Positions 1-7,827 of a stretch of 64,000 bases of DNA are shown here, piece by piece. A model generated the notes under the pieces. It was not told the DNA's origin, did no database searches, and saw only the letters and a program-made list of their open reading frames with translations. A program made the translations under genes and the position numbers. How positions within the stretch are numbered: the stretch's first letter is position 1; each line of letters starts with the position of its first letter. Origin of the DNA: Nannocystis exedens (GTDB lineage: Bacteria > Myxococcota_A > Polyangia > Nannocystales > Nannocystaceae); the NCBI RefSeq assembly GCF_002343915.1, contig NZ_NETK01000001.1:992001-1056000 (forward strand). Direction: 5' to 3'.

Positions 1-74
1 CGGCCGGCGGCCGTGGCCGAGCCGAGGCGCTCGAAGGCCTCGAGGTAGCGCAGGTCGTCGAGCGAGGCCAGCAT
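1..74 (-). CDS. LysR-family regulator, N-terminus only (partial)
   Basis: An ATG at 74 on the minus strand opens a frame that runs off the window edge. The 24 visible codons read MLASLDDLRYLEAFERLGSA and onward. This matches the first helix and turn of LysR-type DNA-binding domains, where L-D-D-L-R-Y/F-x-x-x-x-E-x-G-S-x-x-x-A-A is typical. It lies 13 nt past the stop of the zinc-ribbon gene on the same strand, so the two may be co-transcribed. Only the helix-turn-helix start is visible; target and effector cannot be judged. Confidence 0.5.
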   Translation of the reverse strand, partial: MLASLDDLRYLEAFERLGSATAAG

Positions 75-87
75 CGAGCGCGGCGGC

Positions 88-387
88 TCAGCCCTTGAAG
101 AACCGCAGCATGCTGTCGAACCAACCTGGCTTTCCGGTCAGCTGCTCGAGCTCGCCGTCGTCGAGGAACACGCCGTTGCACGAGAAGCACTTGTCGACCT
201 TGACGGCCCGGAACTGGACCTCGGCGAGCTCGCTGCCGCACTTGGGGCAGCGCATCCAGTGCAGCCGGCGCTGCTCCTCGCGCTCGTCGGACGAGATCTG
301 GGACTGACGGATCTGGACGGCCTCGCGCCTGCGCGCGAGATCCTCGCGCAACTTCTGTTCCTGTTCGCTCAGAGTTCCGCTGCTCAT
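88..387 (-). CDS. zf-TFIIB-type zinc ribbon protein
   Basis: A 99-residue soluble protein. The N-terminal ~40 residues are charged and probably helical. The C-terminal half holds a TFIIB-type zinc ribbon: CPKCGSELAEV, then VDKCFSCNGVFLDDGELEQL. This is the usual C-P-x-C-G...C-x-x-C-x-G-x-x-L-D-x-x-E-L layout of the bacterial zf-TFIIB family. The ATG at 387 is preferred over the GTG at 390 because a GGGAGG-like ribosome binding site then sits about 7 nt upstream. The role of the family is unknown; zinc binding is inferred from the four cysteines. Confidence 0.75.
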   Translation of the reverse strand: MSSGTLSEQEQKLREDLARRREAVQIRQSQISSDEREEQRRLHWMRCPKCGSELAEVQFRAVKVDKCFSCNGVFLDDGELEQLTGKPGWFDSMLRFFKG

Positions 388-424
388 CACGCCCTCCCCC
401 GGGCCCCGAAGCGGCGGCGACCGC

Positions 425-2851
425 TCAGGGCGACTTCTTCCCGACCGGCAAGAGGTCGCCCGGGTCCTCGGGCGGCGGCTTGCCGGCGTTGTCGTGCTTG
501 GCGAGGTAGTTGCGGGCGGTCTGATTGCCCGGCTCGACCTCGACGAGCTTGCGGTAGTACTCGACGGCGACGCCGTGCTTGCCGGCCAGCTCGGCGGCGC
601 GGGCCGCCCCGGCGATCGCCTCGCGGTTGGCGGGCGCCTGGCTGACGGCGCGCTTGAACCACGAGAGCGCGGAGTCGTGGGTGTTCTTGGCCAGGAAACC
701 GGTCCCGAGGCACAGGCACAGGTCGAGGTTGCGCGAGCCGCCGAGCTTGTCGTGGGCCTGCAGCAGGAGCTTGATGCCGCCGTCGGGGTCGCCGCCGCGG
801 ACCTTCTCGCAGCCGGTCGAGATGAGCGTGCCGGTGGCCTCGTTCTCCGGCGACGGCGTGGCGCGCACCGGGGGCGGCCGCGAGCCGGTGTCGCCCGGCG
901 GCTGGATCGGGTCCTCGGGCGGGGTCTGCGAGCCGGTCGGGTCGGCCGGCGTGGGCTCCGGCGGCGGCTCCGGCGGCGGCGGCAGGGTCTCGCCCTTCTC
1001 GGCGGCGCTGCGGTCGAGCGCGGCCCGCAGGGCGACCGCGGCCTGCATGTCGCCGACGCGGCCGAGCACGCCGTCGAGCACCTTGCGCGCGCCCTCGTCG
1101 TCGCCGCCGCGCCACAGCGCCAGCGCCAGCAGCGACTGGTGGAGCGCGGTCGGGTTGGGCACGCCCTGCAGCGAGGTGATGAGGCCGCTGGGGATCGGCG
1201 TCGTGGGGTCGCGCCAGAGCGGGGCGCCGAGGACCAGCACGCGCAGCTCGGGCGGGGCGCCCTCGGGCGGGGCGTCGAGCTTGCCCTGCGCGAGGGCCAG
1301 CAGCGCCTGCACGCGCGCCGCCTGGGTCGCGTCGGCGCTGCCGCTCGCGGCCTCGACCAGCGCGCTCGCGTCGGCCAGGTCGGCGTCGACGGCCTGCGGC
1401 AGGTCGCGGTTGCTCGGCTCGAGCATGATCGCGATCTGGGCCGACAACACGCGCAGCAGCATGACCTCGGCCTGGGTCAGCTTGGCGGCGGCGACCACCG
1501 CGGGGTCGCGCTCGGGGTCGTCGACCACGCGCTCGAGGTCGGTGATCGCCTGCTTCGTCTTGGCCAGGCCGAGCGTGCGCATGGCGTTGCGGGCCGCCGC
1601 GAACTCGCTCGGCTCCTGCGCCGGCGGCTTGACCTCGCTCTTGACGGCCACCGGCGGGTCGCCGCCGAGGTTGAGCAGGCGCTCGCGGATGCCGGGGATG
1701 CCGAACACGATGCCGAGCGCCACCAGCACGCCGGCGAGCGCGTAGACCCCGGCCGCGCCCTTGTTCTGCGGGCCCTCGACCTTGACGATGACGACGTCGG
1801 GCGCGCGCGGGCCCTCGGGCGCGGTGAGCGAGGCCGTCGCCGGGCTCGACGGATCGAGCCCGGGGTTCGAGGTCAGCGACGACGCCGGCGGGACCGAGAT
1901 GGCCGCGCCCGCGACCGCGGCGCTGACGGCCGCCGAGGTGGCCGAGCGCTCGTCGCTCTCGCGCACCGGCCGGCGCTCCGAGGCGTCGAACTCGGCCGAG
2001 CGCTCGCCCAACCTGGCTGAAAGTTCAGGTCCGGGCCGCGACGACTCGGAGCTCGAGCGCGACTTCTCGCGCGCGGCCCGTTCGGTGGCCCGCTGACCCT
2101 CGACGCGCTGCACCGCCGCGGCCACGCTCTGGGCCGCGCGGCGGGCCAGGTCGGACACGAGGATCGGCTGGCTGCGCTCGCGCGGATCGACGGCGCGCGG
2201 GCTGTCGTCCTCGTCCTCGACGCGCGGCAGGCTGTCGCTGCTGACCGCCTTGGTGACCGCGTCGAGCATCGACGACACGTTGCCGGTGCGCCGCTGCGAG
2301 CGGGTCGTGCGCGGCGGCGGCGACGGCGTGTCGAACTGCGGCGGCGCGGGCAGCGGGCCGTCGTCGTCGAGCAGCGGCAGCGACGGCTCGGGCAGCTCGC
2401 CCAGATCGAAGCGGTGCGTCTCTTCGCGGCGGATCGGCGCCGGCTCGTCGACGCCGGTGCCGAACGTCGGCGGCGGGCCGAGCTCCATCGCCGAGGGCGC
2501 CTCGATCGCGCGGAACATCCGCGACAGGCCCTCTTTGCCGATGAACAGCGGCGAGAACTCCGGGATCTCGCCGAGCTTGATCCAGTGCTGACCGGTGTGG
2601 GAGATCTGGTCGTCGGGCCGCAGGCGGCCGTCTTCGACCTGCTCGACGATCTCGCGCAGCGTGGGCAGCTCGAACAGGTGCTTCTCGACCGTCGCCATGC
2701 GCCACGGGCCGCCGCCGATGTCGGGCTCCGGCTCCGGCTCGGCGTGGAACATGTGACTGCAGACCGAACAACGCAGCGTCACGCCCTCGGGACCGACCTG
2801 GCTCGGGTCCAGGTCGAACTCGGTGCTGCATTTCGTGCAACGGATAATCAA
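425..2851 (-). CDS. Zinc-ribbon/GYF-like membrane protein with C-terminal TPRs
   Basis: An 808-residue protein. Residues 1-35 form an MJ0042-type zinc ribbon (IIRCTKCSTEF...LRCSVCSHMF). A ~60-residue module follows that resembles the GYF_2-like domain common in myxobacteria (GRLRPDDQISHTGQHWIKLGEIPEF). A long Pro/Ser/Arg-rich low-complexity stretch leads to one membrane segment (VYALAGVLVALGIVFGI). The C-terminal ~200 residues carry TPR-like helices (DSALSWFKRAVSQAPANREA, HGVAVEYYRKLVEVEP). The start appears to be TTG at 2851; the zinc ribbon begins at once, so a later start is unlikely. This layout is seen in myxobacterial proteins of unknown role, perhaps scaffolds with the N-terminus in the cytoplasm. 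Confidence 0.7.
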   Translation of the reverse strand: MIIRCTKCSTEFDLDPSQVGPEGVTLRCSVCSHMFHAEPEPEPDIGGGPWRMATVEKHLFELPTLREIVEQVEDGRLRPDDQISHTGQHWIKLGEIPEFSPLFIGKEGLSRMFRAIEAPSAMELGPPPTFGTGVDEPAPIRREETHRFDLGELPEPSLPLLDDDGPLPAPPQFDTPSPPPRTTRSQRRTGNVSSMLDAVTKAVSSDSLPRVEDEDDSPRAVDPRERSQPILVSDLARRAAQSVAAAVQRVEGQRATERAAREKSRSSSESSRPGPELSARLGERSAEFDASERRPVRESDERSATSAAVSAAVAGAAISVPPASSLTSNPGLDPSSPATASLTAPEGPRAPDVVIVKVEGPQNKGAAGVYALAGVLVALGIVFGIPGIRERLLNLGGDPPVAVKSEVKPPAQEPSEFAAARNAMRTLGLAKTKQAITDLERVVDDPERDPAVVAAAKLTQAEVMLLRVLSAQIAIMLEPSNRDLPQAVDADLADASALVEAASGSADATQAARVQALLALAQGKLDAPPEGAPPELRVLVLGAPLWRDPTTPIPSGLITSLQGVPNPTALHQSLLALALWRGGDDEGARKVLDGVLGRVGDMQAAVALRAALDRSAAEKGETLPPPPEPPPEPTPADPTGSQTPPEDPIQPPGDTGSRPPPVRATPSPENEATGTLISTGCEKVRGGDPDGGIKLLLQAHDKLGGSRNLDLCLCLGTGFLAKNTHDSALSWFKRAVSQAPANREAIAGAARAAELAGKHGVAVEYYRKLVEVEPGNQTARNYLAKHDNAGKPPPEDPGDLLPVGKKSP

Positions 2852-2904
2852 GGGCTAGCTCGCTGGCGGCACCATAGCACAAAGCAGAAGGGGGCGGACA
2901 CCTG

Positions 2905-3132
2905 TCAGCCGGCGCCCGAACCCGGCGCCACCGACATCACCAGCGAGGCGACGACCGCCACGAGGGACAACCCCAGGAACGCCGCGAACAGCTTCATCGG
3001 CAGCGGCGTGGCGTGCTGCGGCTCGAGCCCGGCCTCGGCCTTGCAACGCGGACACTGGAGCTCGCCGCCGTCGCCGTCAGTCCCGGCGGGCGCCGTGAGC
3101 ACGTAGTGGCAGCGGGAGCAGTGGTACTGCAT
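2905..3132 (-). CDS. Small zinc-ribbon membrane protein
   Basis: A 75-residue protein starting at an ATG. It opens with a zinc ribbon of two CxxC knuckles (YHCSRCHYVL and LQCPRCKAEAG) and ends with one membrane helix (MKLFAAFLGLSLVAVVASLVMSV). It precedes the 808-residue zinc-ribbon protein on the same strand by about 50 nt, so the two may form an operon. The function is unknown. It is divergent from the two-component operon that starts at 3285. Confidence 0.6.
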   Translation of the reverse strand: MQYHCSRCHYVLTAPAGTDGDGGELQCPRCKAEAGLEPQHATPLPMKLFAAFLGLSLVAVVASLVMSVAPGSGAG

Positions 3133-3284
3133 GGCTCATGGGGTACTCTGGGCCCGCTGTCGTGTCAACCACGGCACGCGCCCCGGCACCGCGTTCACCC
3201 CCGAGCCGGCGGCGCCACGCGGCTCGCCGCCGGCTCGCGCTCCGCCGCTCCCCACCACCCGCTCCCACCCCACGAAGGGGAACC

Positions 3285-4016
3285 ATGCAAACCCCGGCGA
3301 AGGTGCTCCTGATCGAAGACGATGTCCGCCTGGCCGAGCGCACCGCGGAGTACCTCCAGGGCCACGAGCTCGCGGTCGAGGTCGCCGGCGACGGCGAAGC
3401 AGGGCTCGCTCGCGCCCTCAGCGGCGAATTCGACGTGATCCTGCTCGATCTCATGCTCCCGCGCCTCGACGGCCTCGAGGTCTGCCGGCGACTGCGTCAG
3501 CGCTCGGCGCTGCCGGTCATCATGCTGTCGGCCCGCAGCGAGGAGATCGACCGCATCCTCGGGCTCGAGCTCGGCGCCGACGACTACTTGCCCAAGCCGT
3601 ACAGCCCGCGCGAGCTGGTGGCCCGGATCCGGGCGGTCCTGCGGCGCGCGGTGCCGTCGCCGGAGGGCCCCACGAGCGCGCTGCGCTGCGGGCCGCTGGT
3701 CGTCGACCGCGTGCGCCGCCGGATCGAGGTCGCCGGCGCCGCCTGCGACCTGACCGCCCACCAGTTCGACCTCCTCTGGCTGCTGCTCGAGGCCCGCGGG
3801 CAGGTGCTCTCGCGCGAGCAGCTGTACCAACGTCTGCGCGCGCTGAGGGGCCAGCCGCCCGGCACCTACGACCCCTCGGTCGACCGCAGCATCGACGTCC
3901 AGCTCAGCAAGATCCGCGGCACCCTCGCCGCCGCCGACCCCCGCGCCGCAGGCCTCATCCGCACCGTCCGCGGCGTCGGCTACGTCCTCGACGACGCGCC
4001 CGAGGGCGCCGCGTGA
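3285..4016 (+). CDS. OmpR-family response regulator
   Basis: A 243-residue DNA-binding response regulator. The receiver domain (1-120) has the acidic pair E11-D12-D13, phosphoacceptor D55 (VILLDLMLP), a conserved Ser in VIMLSAR and the switch Lys in YLPKPY. The C-terminal winged helix (about 140-240) shows DLTAHQFDLLWLLLEARGQVLSREQL and ends RTVRGVGYVL, typical of OmpR/PhoB. The ATG at 3285 has a GAAGGGG ribosome binding site 4-5 nt upstream; the frame stays open further 5' but that part is Arg/Pro-rich and non-coding in character. The stop overlaps the GTG of the kinase (GTGA), so the pair is translationally coupled. Confidence 0.93.
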   Translation: MQTPAKVLLIEDDVRLAERTAEYLQGHELAVEVAGDGEAGLARALSGEFDVILLDLMLPRLDGLEVCRRLRQRSALPVIMLSARSEEIDRILGLELGADDYLPKPYSPRELVARIRAVLRRAVPSPEGPTSALRCGPLVVDRVRRRIEVAGAACDLTAHQFDLLWLLLEARGQVLSREQLYQRLRALRGQPPGTYDPSVDRSIDVQLSKIRGTLAAADPRAAGLIRTVRGVGYVLDDAPEGAA

Positions 4017-5443
4017 GCGAACCGGCCCCGGACCCGCGCCCCGGTCCGACGGCGCTGTCCCGCTGGCGCCGCGGCCTGTTCGGCCGCGTGTTCCTGACCT
4101 TTTTCGCCGCCGTGCTGGCGTTCGTGACGCTGGCCTCGATCGTCCAGTTCGCCACCCGCGAGCGCCACGACGCCGGGTGGGTCGAGGCCGCCGACGCCGT
4201 GGTCGAGGCCCACAAGCCGGCGCTGCTGGCGGCGCTGGCCGGCGACGGCGACCTCGAGGCCGCGACCCGGGCGCTGGCCGGCGCGCTCGAGCTGCGCGTG
4301 GCCGTGCGCAGCCTGGACGGCGCGCACCTGGCAGGCGACCCCGCCACGCCCCCGCTGCGGCCGCTGCGGCCGCGCCAGCGCAGCCGGCTCGAGCGCGGCG
4401 CGCCGGTGATGCTGCGCGAGAAGTCCGGCGAGCCGCAGCTCGCGTTCCCGATCGGCGACCGGGCGGTGCTGATCGCCGACACCGGCGACCAGGCCGCCCG
4501 TCGCGCGCGCAACCTGGCGCTCGGCGTGATCGGCCTGGTCGGCCTGCTCGGCGCCTCGGCGTGGCTGCTGGCGCGCTCGCTGACGCGGCGGCTGGCGCTG
4601 CTCGAAGACGGCGCGGCCCGGATGGCCCGCGGCGAGCTCGGTCACCGCGTGCAGGTCGACCCGCTCGGCGACGAGATCGATCGCCTCGGCCGGGCCATGA
4701 ACGACATGGCCTATCAGCTCGGGGAGCTGATCCGCGGCCAGCGCTCGCTGCTCGCCAACGTCTCGCACGAGCTCAAGACCCCGATCGCCCGCCTGCGGGT
4801 GCTCGCCGAGCTGCTGGCCGAGCGCGCCGAGTCGCTGCCCGAGCACCCGGCGAGCGCGCGGATCCGCCAGGGCGCGGTCGAGCTCGAGCAGGACCTCGGC
4901 GAGCTGGCCACGCTCGTGCAAGACCTGCTGACCTCCGGCCGGCTCGAGCTGTCGGGCCCGCACGCCTCGCCGGTCCAGCGCACGCCGATCGACCTCGCGC
5001 CGTTCCTCGCCCGCCTCGGCGCGCCGTTCGCCGCCGAGGTCGCGGTCACGCCGCCCGGGCTGTCGCTGGTCGGCGACCCGCTGCTGCTCGACCGCCTGAT
5101 CACCAACCTGCTGAGCAACGCCCGCCGCGCCTGTCCTCAAGGACATGTGTGGGCCACCGCCGTCGGCGCGGCGGAAGACGTCACGCTGGCGGTCGAGGAC
5201 GAGGGCCCGGGGATCCCGCCGGCCGAGCGGGCCCGCGTGTTCGAGGCGTTCTACCGCCTCGACGACGCCCGCGCCCGCGACCACGGCGGCGCCGGCCTCG
5301 GGCTCTACTTGTGCGCGCAGATCGCACGCGCCCACGGCGGCACGATCGCGGCCGAGGGCCGGCAGCAGGCCGGCGAGGCCCGCCCCGGCGCGCGGCTGGT
5401 CGTCCGCTTGCCGCTCGCTGGCCCGCCCGCGCCCGTGCTATAG
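4013..5443 (+). CDS. Sensor histidine kinase partner of the OmpR regulator
   Basis: A 476-residue membrane kinase. The first membrane helix is about residues 22-45, followed by a ~115-residue periplasmic sensor, a second helix (LALGVIGLVGLLGASAWLLA), a HAMP linker, and HisKA with phosphoacceptor H252 (NVSHELKTPIARL). The ATPase domain has its N box at N365 (ITNLLSNARRA), G1 at 396-402 (DEGPGIP) and G2 (GGAGLGLYL). The start is GTG 4013, overlapping the regulator stop. The signal is unknown. A copy of the dispersed palindrome lies in frame at 5131-5149 and encodes ACPQGHVW inside the ATPase domain, between the N and G1 boxes. Confidence 0.92.
   Translation: MSEPAPDPRPGPTALSRWRRGLFGRVFLTFFAAVLAFVTLASIVQFATRERHDAGWVEAADAVVEAHKPALLAALAGDGDLEAATRALAGALELRVAVRSLDGAHLAGDPATPPLRPLRPRQRSRLERGAPVMLREKSGEPQLAFPIGDRAVLIADTGDQAARRARNLALGVIGLVGLLGASAWLLARSLTRRLALLEDGAARMARGELGHRVQVDPLGDEIDRLGRAMNDMAYQLGELIRGQRSLLANVSHELKTPIARLRVLAELLAERAESLPEHPASARIRQGAVELEQDLGELATLVQDLLTSGRLELSGPHASPVQRTPIDLAPFLARLGAPFAAEVAVTPPGLSLVGDPLLLDRLITNLLSNARRACPQGHVWATAVGAAEDVTLAVEDEGPGIPPAERARVFEAFYRLDDARARDHGGAGLGLYLCAQIARAHGGTIAAEGRQQAGEARPGARLVVRLPLAGPPAPVL
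5131..5149. repeat. Dispersed palindrome copy inside the histidine kinase gene
   Basis: The sequence CTGTCCTCAAGGACATGTG has near-symmetric arms (CTGTCCT and AGGACATG). It is a copy of the palindrome family found between many genes in this window, here lying in frame inside a coding region. Confidence 0.6.
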
Positions 5444-5450
5444 GCGCCGC

Positions 5451-6098
5451 GTGGACAGCTACAAGCAGCGCTTCATCGACCTCCTCGTGCGCCACGAGGT
5501 GCTCCGCTTCGGCGACTTCACGCTGAAGTCGGGGCGCCGCTCGCCCTACTTCATCAACGCCGGCCAGCTGCGCACCGGGGCCGCGATCGCCGGCCTCGGC
5601 GAGGCCTACGCCGAGTGCCTGCAGCGCGAGGGCCTCGCCTGCGACCTGCTGTTCGGGCCGTCGTACAAGGGCGTGCCGCTGGCGGTGGCGACCGCGATCG
5701 CCCGGTCGCGCGCGGGCGCCGACGTGGCGTTCTGCTTCGACCGCAAGGAGGCCAAGGACCACGGCGAGGGCGGCGTGTTCGTCGGCACCGCCCCGTGGGA
5801 CGGCGCCCGCGTGGTCATCGTCGACGACGTGATCACCTCCGGCAAGTCGATCCACGAGGCCGCCGAGCTGCTGCGCAAGGCCGCCGCCGTGACCGTCGCC
5901 GGGGTCGTGGTCGCCGTCGACCGCATGGAGCGCGGCCGCGGGACCGTCAGCACCCTGCAGGAGCTGCAGACCGAGCTCGGCGCGCCCGTGCGGGCGATCG
6001 TCACCATCCGCGAGATCGCCGCCTACCTCCACCCGCGCGTGATCGACGACGCGCGCCTGCGCGCGATCGAGGGCTACCTCGCCGAGCACGGCGCGTAG
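5451..6098 (+). CDS. pyrE: Orotate phosphoribosyltransferase
   Basis: A 215-residue cytosolic enzyme that joins orotate and PRPP to form orotidine 5'-phosphate in pyrimidine synthesis. The PRPP-binding signature VVIVDDVITSGKS is at residues 121-133. The mobile catalytic loop FDRKEAKDHGEGG is about 98-110, and LKSGRRSPYFINAG near the N-terminus is typical of the family. Length fits the usual 210-215 residues. The GTG at 5451 is chosen because it follows the kinase stop by 7 nt and places the family's N-terminus correctly. It may be co-transcribed with the two-component genes, but the function is housekeeping. Confidence 0.95.
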   Translation: MDSYKQRFIDLLVRHEVLRFGDFTLKSGRRSPYFINAGQLRTGAAIAGLGEAYAECLQREGLACDLLFGPSYKGVPLAVATAIARSRAGADVAFCFDRKEAKDHGEGGVFVGTAPWDGARVVIVDDVITSGKSIHEAAELLRKAAAVTVAGVVVAVDRMERGRGTVSTLQELQTELGAPVRAIVTIREIAAYLHPRVIDDARLRAIEGYLAEHGA

Positions 6099-6113
6099 TG
6101 CTACGGTGACCAC

Positions 6114-6662
6114 GTGCGCCGCCGCGGGCTCTTGGCTGTCCTTTGCGCCCTGTCCGTCGGCGCATGTCCTGAAGACCAGGCGCAGGACCCGCTCGACCCC
6201 GACCTGCTGATCGCGCTGTCCGAGGCCGGCGGCGACGGCCGCGGCGAGGCGCTGACCGGCCGCTACATCACCGTCTCGGAGGTGCTCGAGTGCGACTGCC
6301 CGCCGCGCATGGGCGTCGACCTGTGCGGCCCTGCCGGCTCGGCCCAGCTGATCGGCATCGACGGCCCGACGCGGATCGAGCACGTCGACGGCTGGCTGAC
6401 CTTCGAGCCCGAGGTCACGTCGCTGCCGTGGGCCCTGTCCGGCGCGGTGGACCGCGACCGCAGCTTCGTCCTCGGCGGCATCTCGGGGCTGGCGATCGGC
6501 CTGTTCACCGTCGGCATGTACGCCCGCTTCGACGGCGAGTTCACCGACGCCGGCGGCCTGCGCGGGGAGCTCGCCCATCGCCTCCTCGGCGAGCTCCCCG
6601 ACGGCCGCATCGACTGCCGCACCACCTACGCCGTCCGCGGCGAGCCGGCGCCCGACGCCTGA
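6114..6662 (+). CDS. Predicted lipoprotein of unknown function
   Basis: A 182-residue protein, GTG start. The N-terminus is a lipoprotein signal (RRRGLLAVLCALSVGAC) with the lipobox Cys near residue 18. The rest has several Cys and alternating hydrophobic strands (RYITVSEVLECDC, WLTFEPEVTSLPWALSG, GLFTVGMYARFDGEF), suggesting a small beta-rich periplasmic domain. No family was recognised. It follows pyrE by 15 nt on the same strand. Confidence 0.6.
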   Translation: MRRRGLLAVLCALSVGACPEDQAQDPLDPDLLIALSEAGGDGRGEALTGRYITVSEVLECDCPPRMGVDLCGPAGSAQLIGIDGPTRIEHVDGWLTFEPEVTSLPWALSGAVDRDRSFVLGGISGLAIGLFTVGMYARFDGEFTDAGGLRGELAHRLLGELPDGRIDCRTTYAVRGEPAPDA

Positions 6663-6816
6663 CGCGTTGACCCGCGCCGGCGCCGTGCCGGGAGGCGCGG
6701 GCCGATCGCGACGCGACGCGCCGCAGTCGCGCGCGCGTCGTCGGGCGCCACCGCGGCCGTCGCGGCGATGGGACCTCGGCAGGTCGCCCGACCTCGCGCG
6801 GCCCCCCGGCTGCGGG

Positions 6817-7311
6817 TCACACTCCGAGCGGGCGGCCCTTGCGGTCGCCGCGGCCGTCGCGGCCGTCACGCGGGCCGCCGCGGTGGTGGCCCTTGCCCTT
6901 GCCGTCCTTGTGCTTGGCCTTGAACTCGGCCAGCTTGGTGCGCTGCGCCGGGGTCAGGACCGCGTCGATCTTGGCCTTCATCGCCTCGCGCTCGTTCTTG
7001 GCGACGGTCTCGTGGGCCGCCAGCTGCTCGCGCAGCGCCTTGACCTTGGCCGCGTCGAACGAGGGCTTGGCGTACTCGGCGGCGATCTGCCGCTCGAGGT
7101 CGTGGATGGCGGCGCGCTCGGCCTTGATCGTCGGCTTGTGGCTGGCGCGGATCTGCGCCAGCTGAGTCTTCTGCGCGACGCTGCATTCGAGCTTCTCGCA
7201 CATCTTCGCGCCGCGGTCGCCGTGGTGCTTGCCCGCCTCGGCGTCGCCCGCCGCGAACATGGTCAGCCCGAACACAGTCGTCATCACCAGCTTCGAAATC
7301 GTGGTCAGCAT
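6817..7311 (-). CDS. Spy/CpxP-like periplasmic LTXXQ-type protein
   Basis: A 164-residue secreted protein with a signal peptide (LTTISKLVMTTVFGLTMFAAGDAEA). The mature part is helical and charged, with a repeated helix pattern and the LTPAQRTKL motif typical of the LTXXQ (Spy/CpxP/CnrX) family of periplasmic chaperones or metal/stress sensors. The C-terminus is rich in His, Gly, Arg and Lys (KGKGHHRGGPRDGRDGRG), which could bind metal. The ATG at 7311 has an AAAGGA ribosome binding site 7-8 nt upstream. Partner and stimulus are not evident from the neighbours. Confidence 0.7.
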   Translation of the reverse strand: MLTTISKLVMTTVFGLTMFAAGDAEAGKHHGDRGAKMCEKLECSVAQKTQLAQIRASHKPTIKAERAAIHDLERQIAAEYAKPSFDAAKVKALREQLAAHETVAKNEREAMKAKIDAVLTPAQRTKLAEFKAKHKDGKGKGHHRGGPRDGRDGRGDRKGRPLGV

Positions 7312-7490
7312 CGTGGTTCCTTTCGTCACGGCCCTTTCGACGCCCCCCGGGCTTCGCTATGCGCTCCGCCGCGCAAAGCGAGGGGCAAGGAGACGTAAAG
7401 CGTCCGTAACCCGCGCGCAGCCGCGCTCCTCTCGCTACCGATGGGCTCGCTGCCGGCGAGCGGTCCCCGGCGCCGTCCTCGCGCGCCGCC

Positions 7491-7824
7491 CACCTGCCCC
7501 TTCGGACAGGCAGTCGGACGCGCCGCCCCGATCGCTCACCCGCTGCAGCGGAGGCGCGCCGGGTGATAGGACCTTTCAGACAGGAGCCCGCGCGCGCGCT
7601 GGTGACCTGTCCTTCCGGGCAGGGTCTCACGCCTGTCCGTTGGGGCGGCCGCTCGCTCCGGCCAGGCAGCCCGCTCGCCGCCCCGCTCGCGCTGGCGACC
7701 TGTCCTTCCGGACAGGTCGCGCGTCTACCGGGCAGCCGCACCCTCCAGCCGGCTCGCCGCCCCGGTCGCTCGCGCGGGTCGCCTGTCCGTCCGGACAGGT
7801 CGCTCCCCTGTCCGATCGGGCAGG
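7491..7824. repeat. Cluster of at least five dispersed palindromes between genes
   Basis: This non-coding stretch between the pseudokinase stop (7828) and the Spy-like start (7311) carries at least five copies of one palindrome. They lie at 7491-7512, 7604-7626, 7695-7720, 7781-7802 and 7807-7824. The best copy, 7695-7720, has 11-bp arms (GCGACCTGTCC and its complement) around a 4-nt loop TTCC. Copies differ in arm ends and loop but keep the CCTGTCC/GGACAGG core. No gene is seen in 7312-7827. Strong hairpins without a U-tract could stop or pause transcription leaving the kinase gene. Confidence 0.75.
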
Positions 7825-7827
7825 CGC

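Noticed and set aside
494..2020. A 508-codon plus-strand frame opposite the 808-residue zinc-ribbon gene
   Set aside because: Low-complexity Arg/Gly/Leu/Val content with no motif; the minus strand has a zinc ribbon, membrane helix and TPRs.
7491..7824. Palindromes as insertion-sequence ends or a MITE
   Set aside because: No transposase, no target-site duplication and no constant internal sequence between copies.
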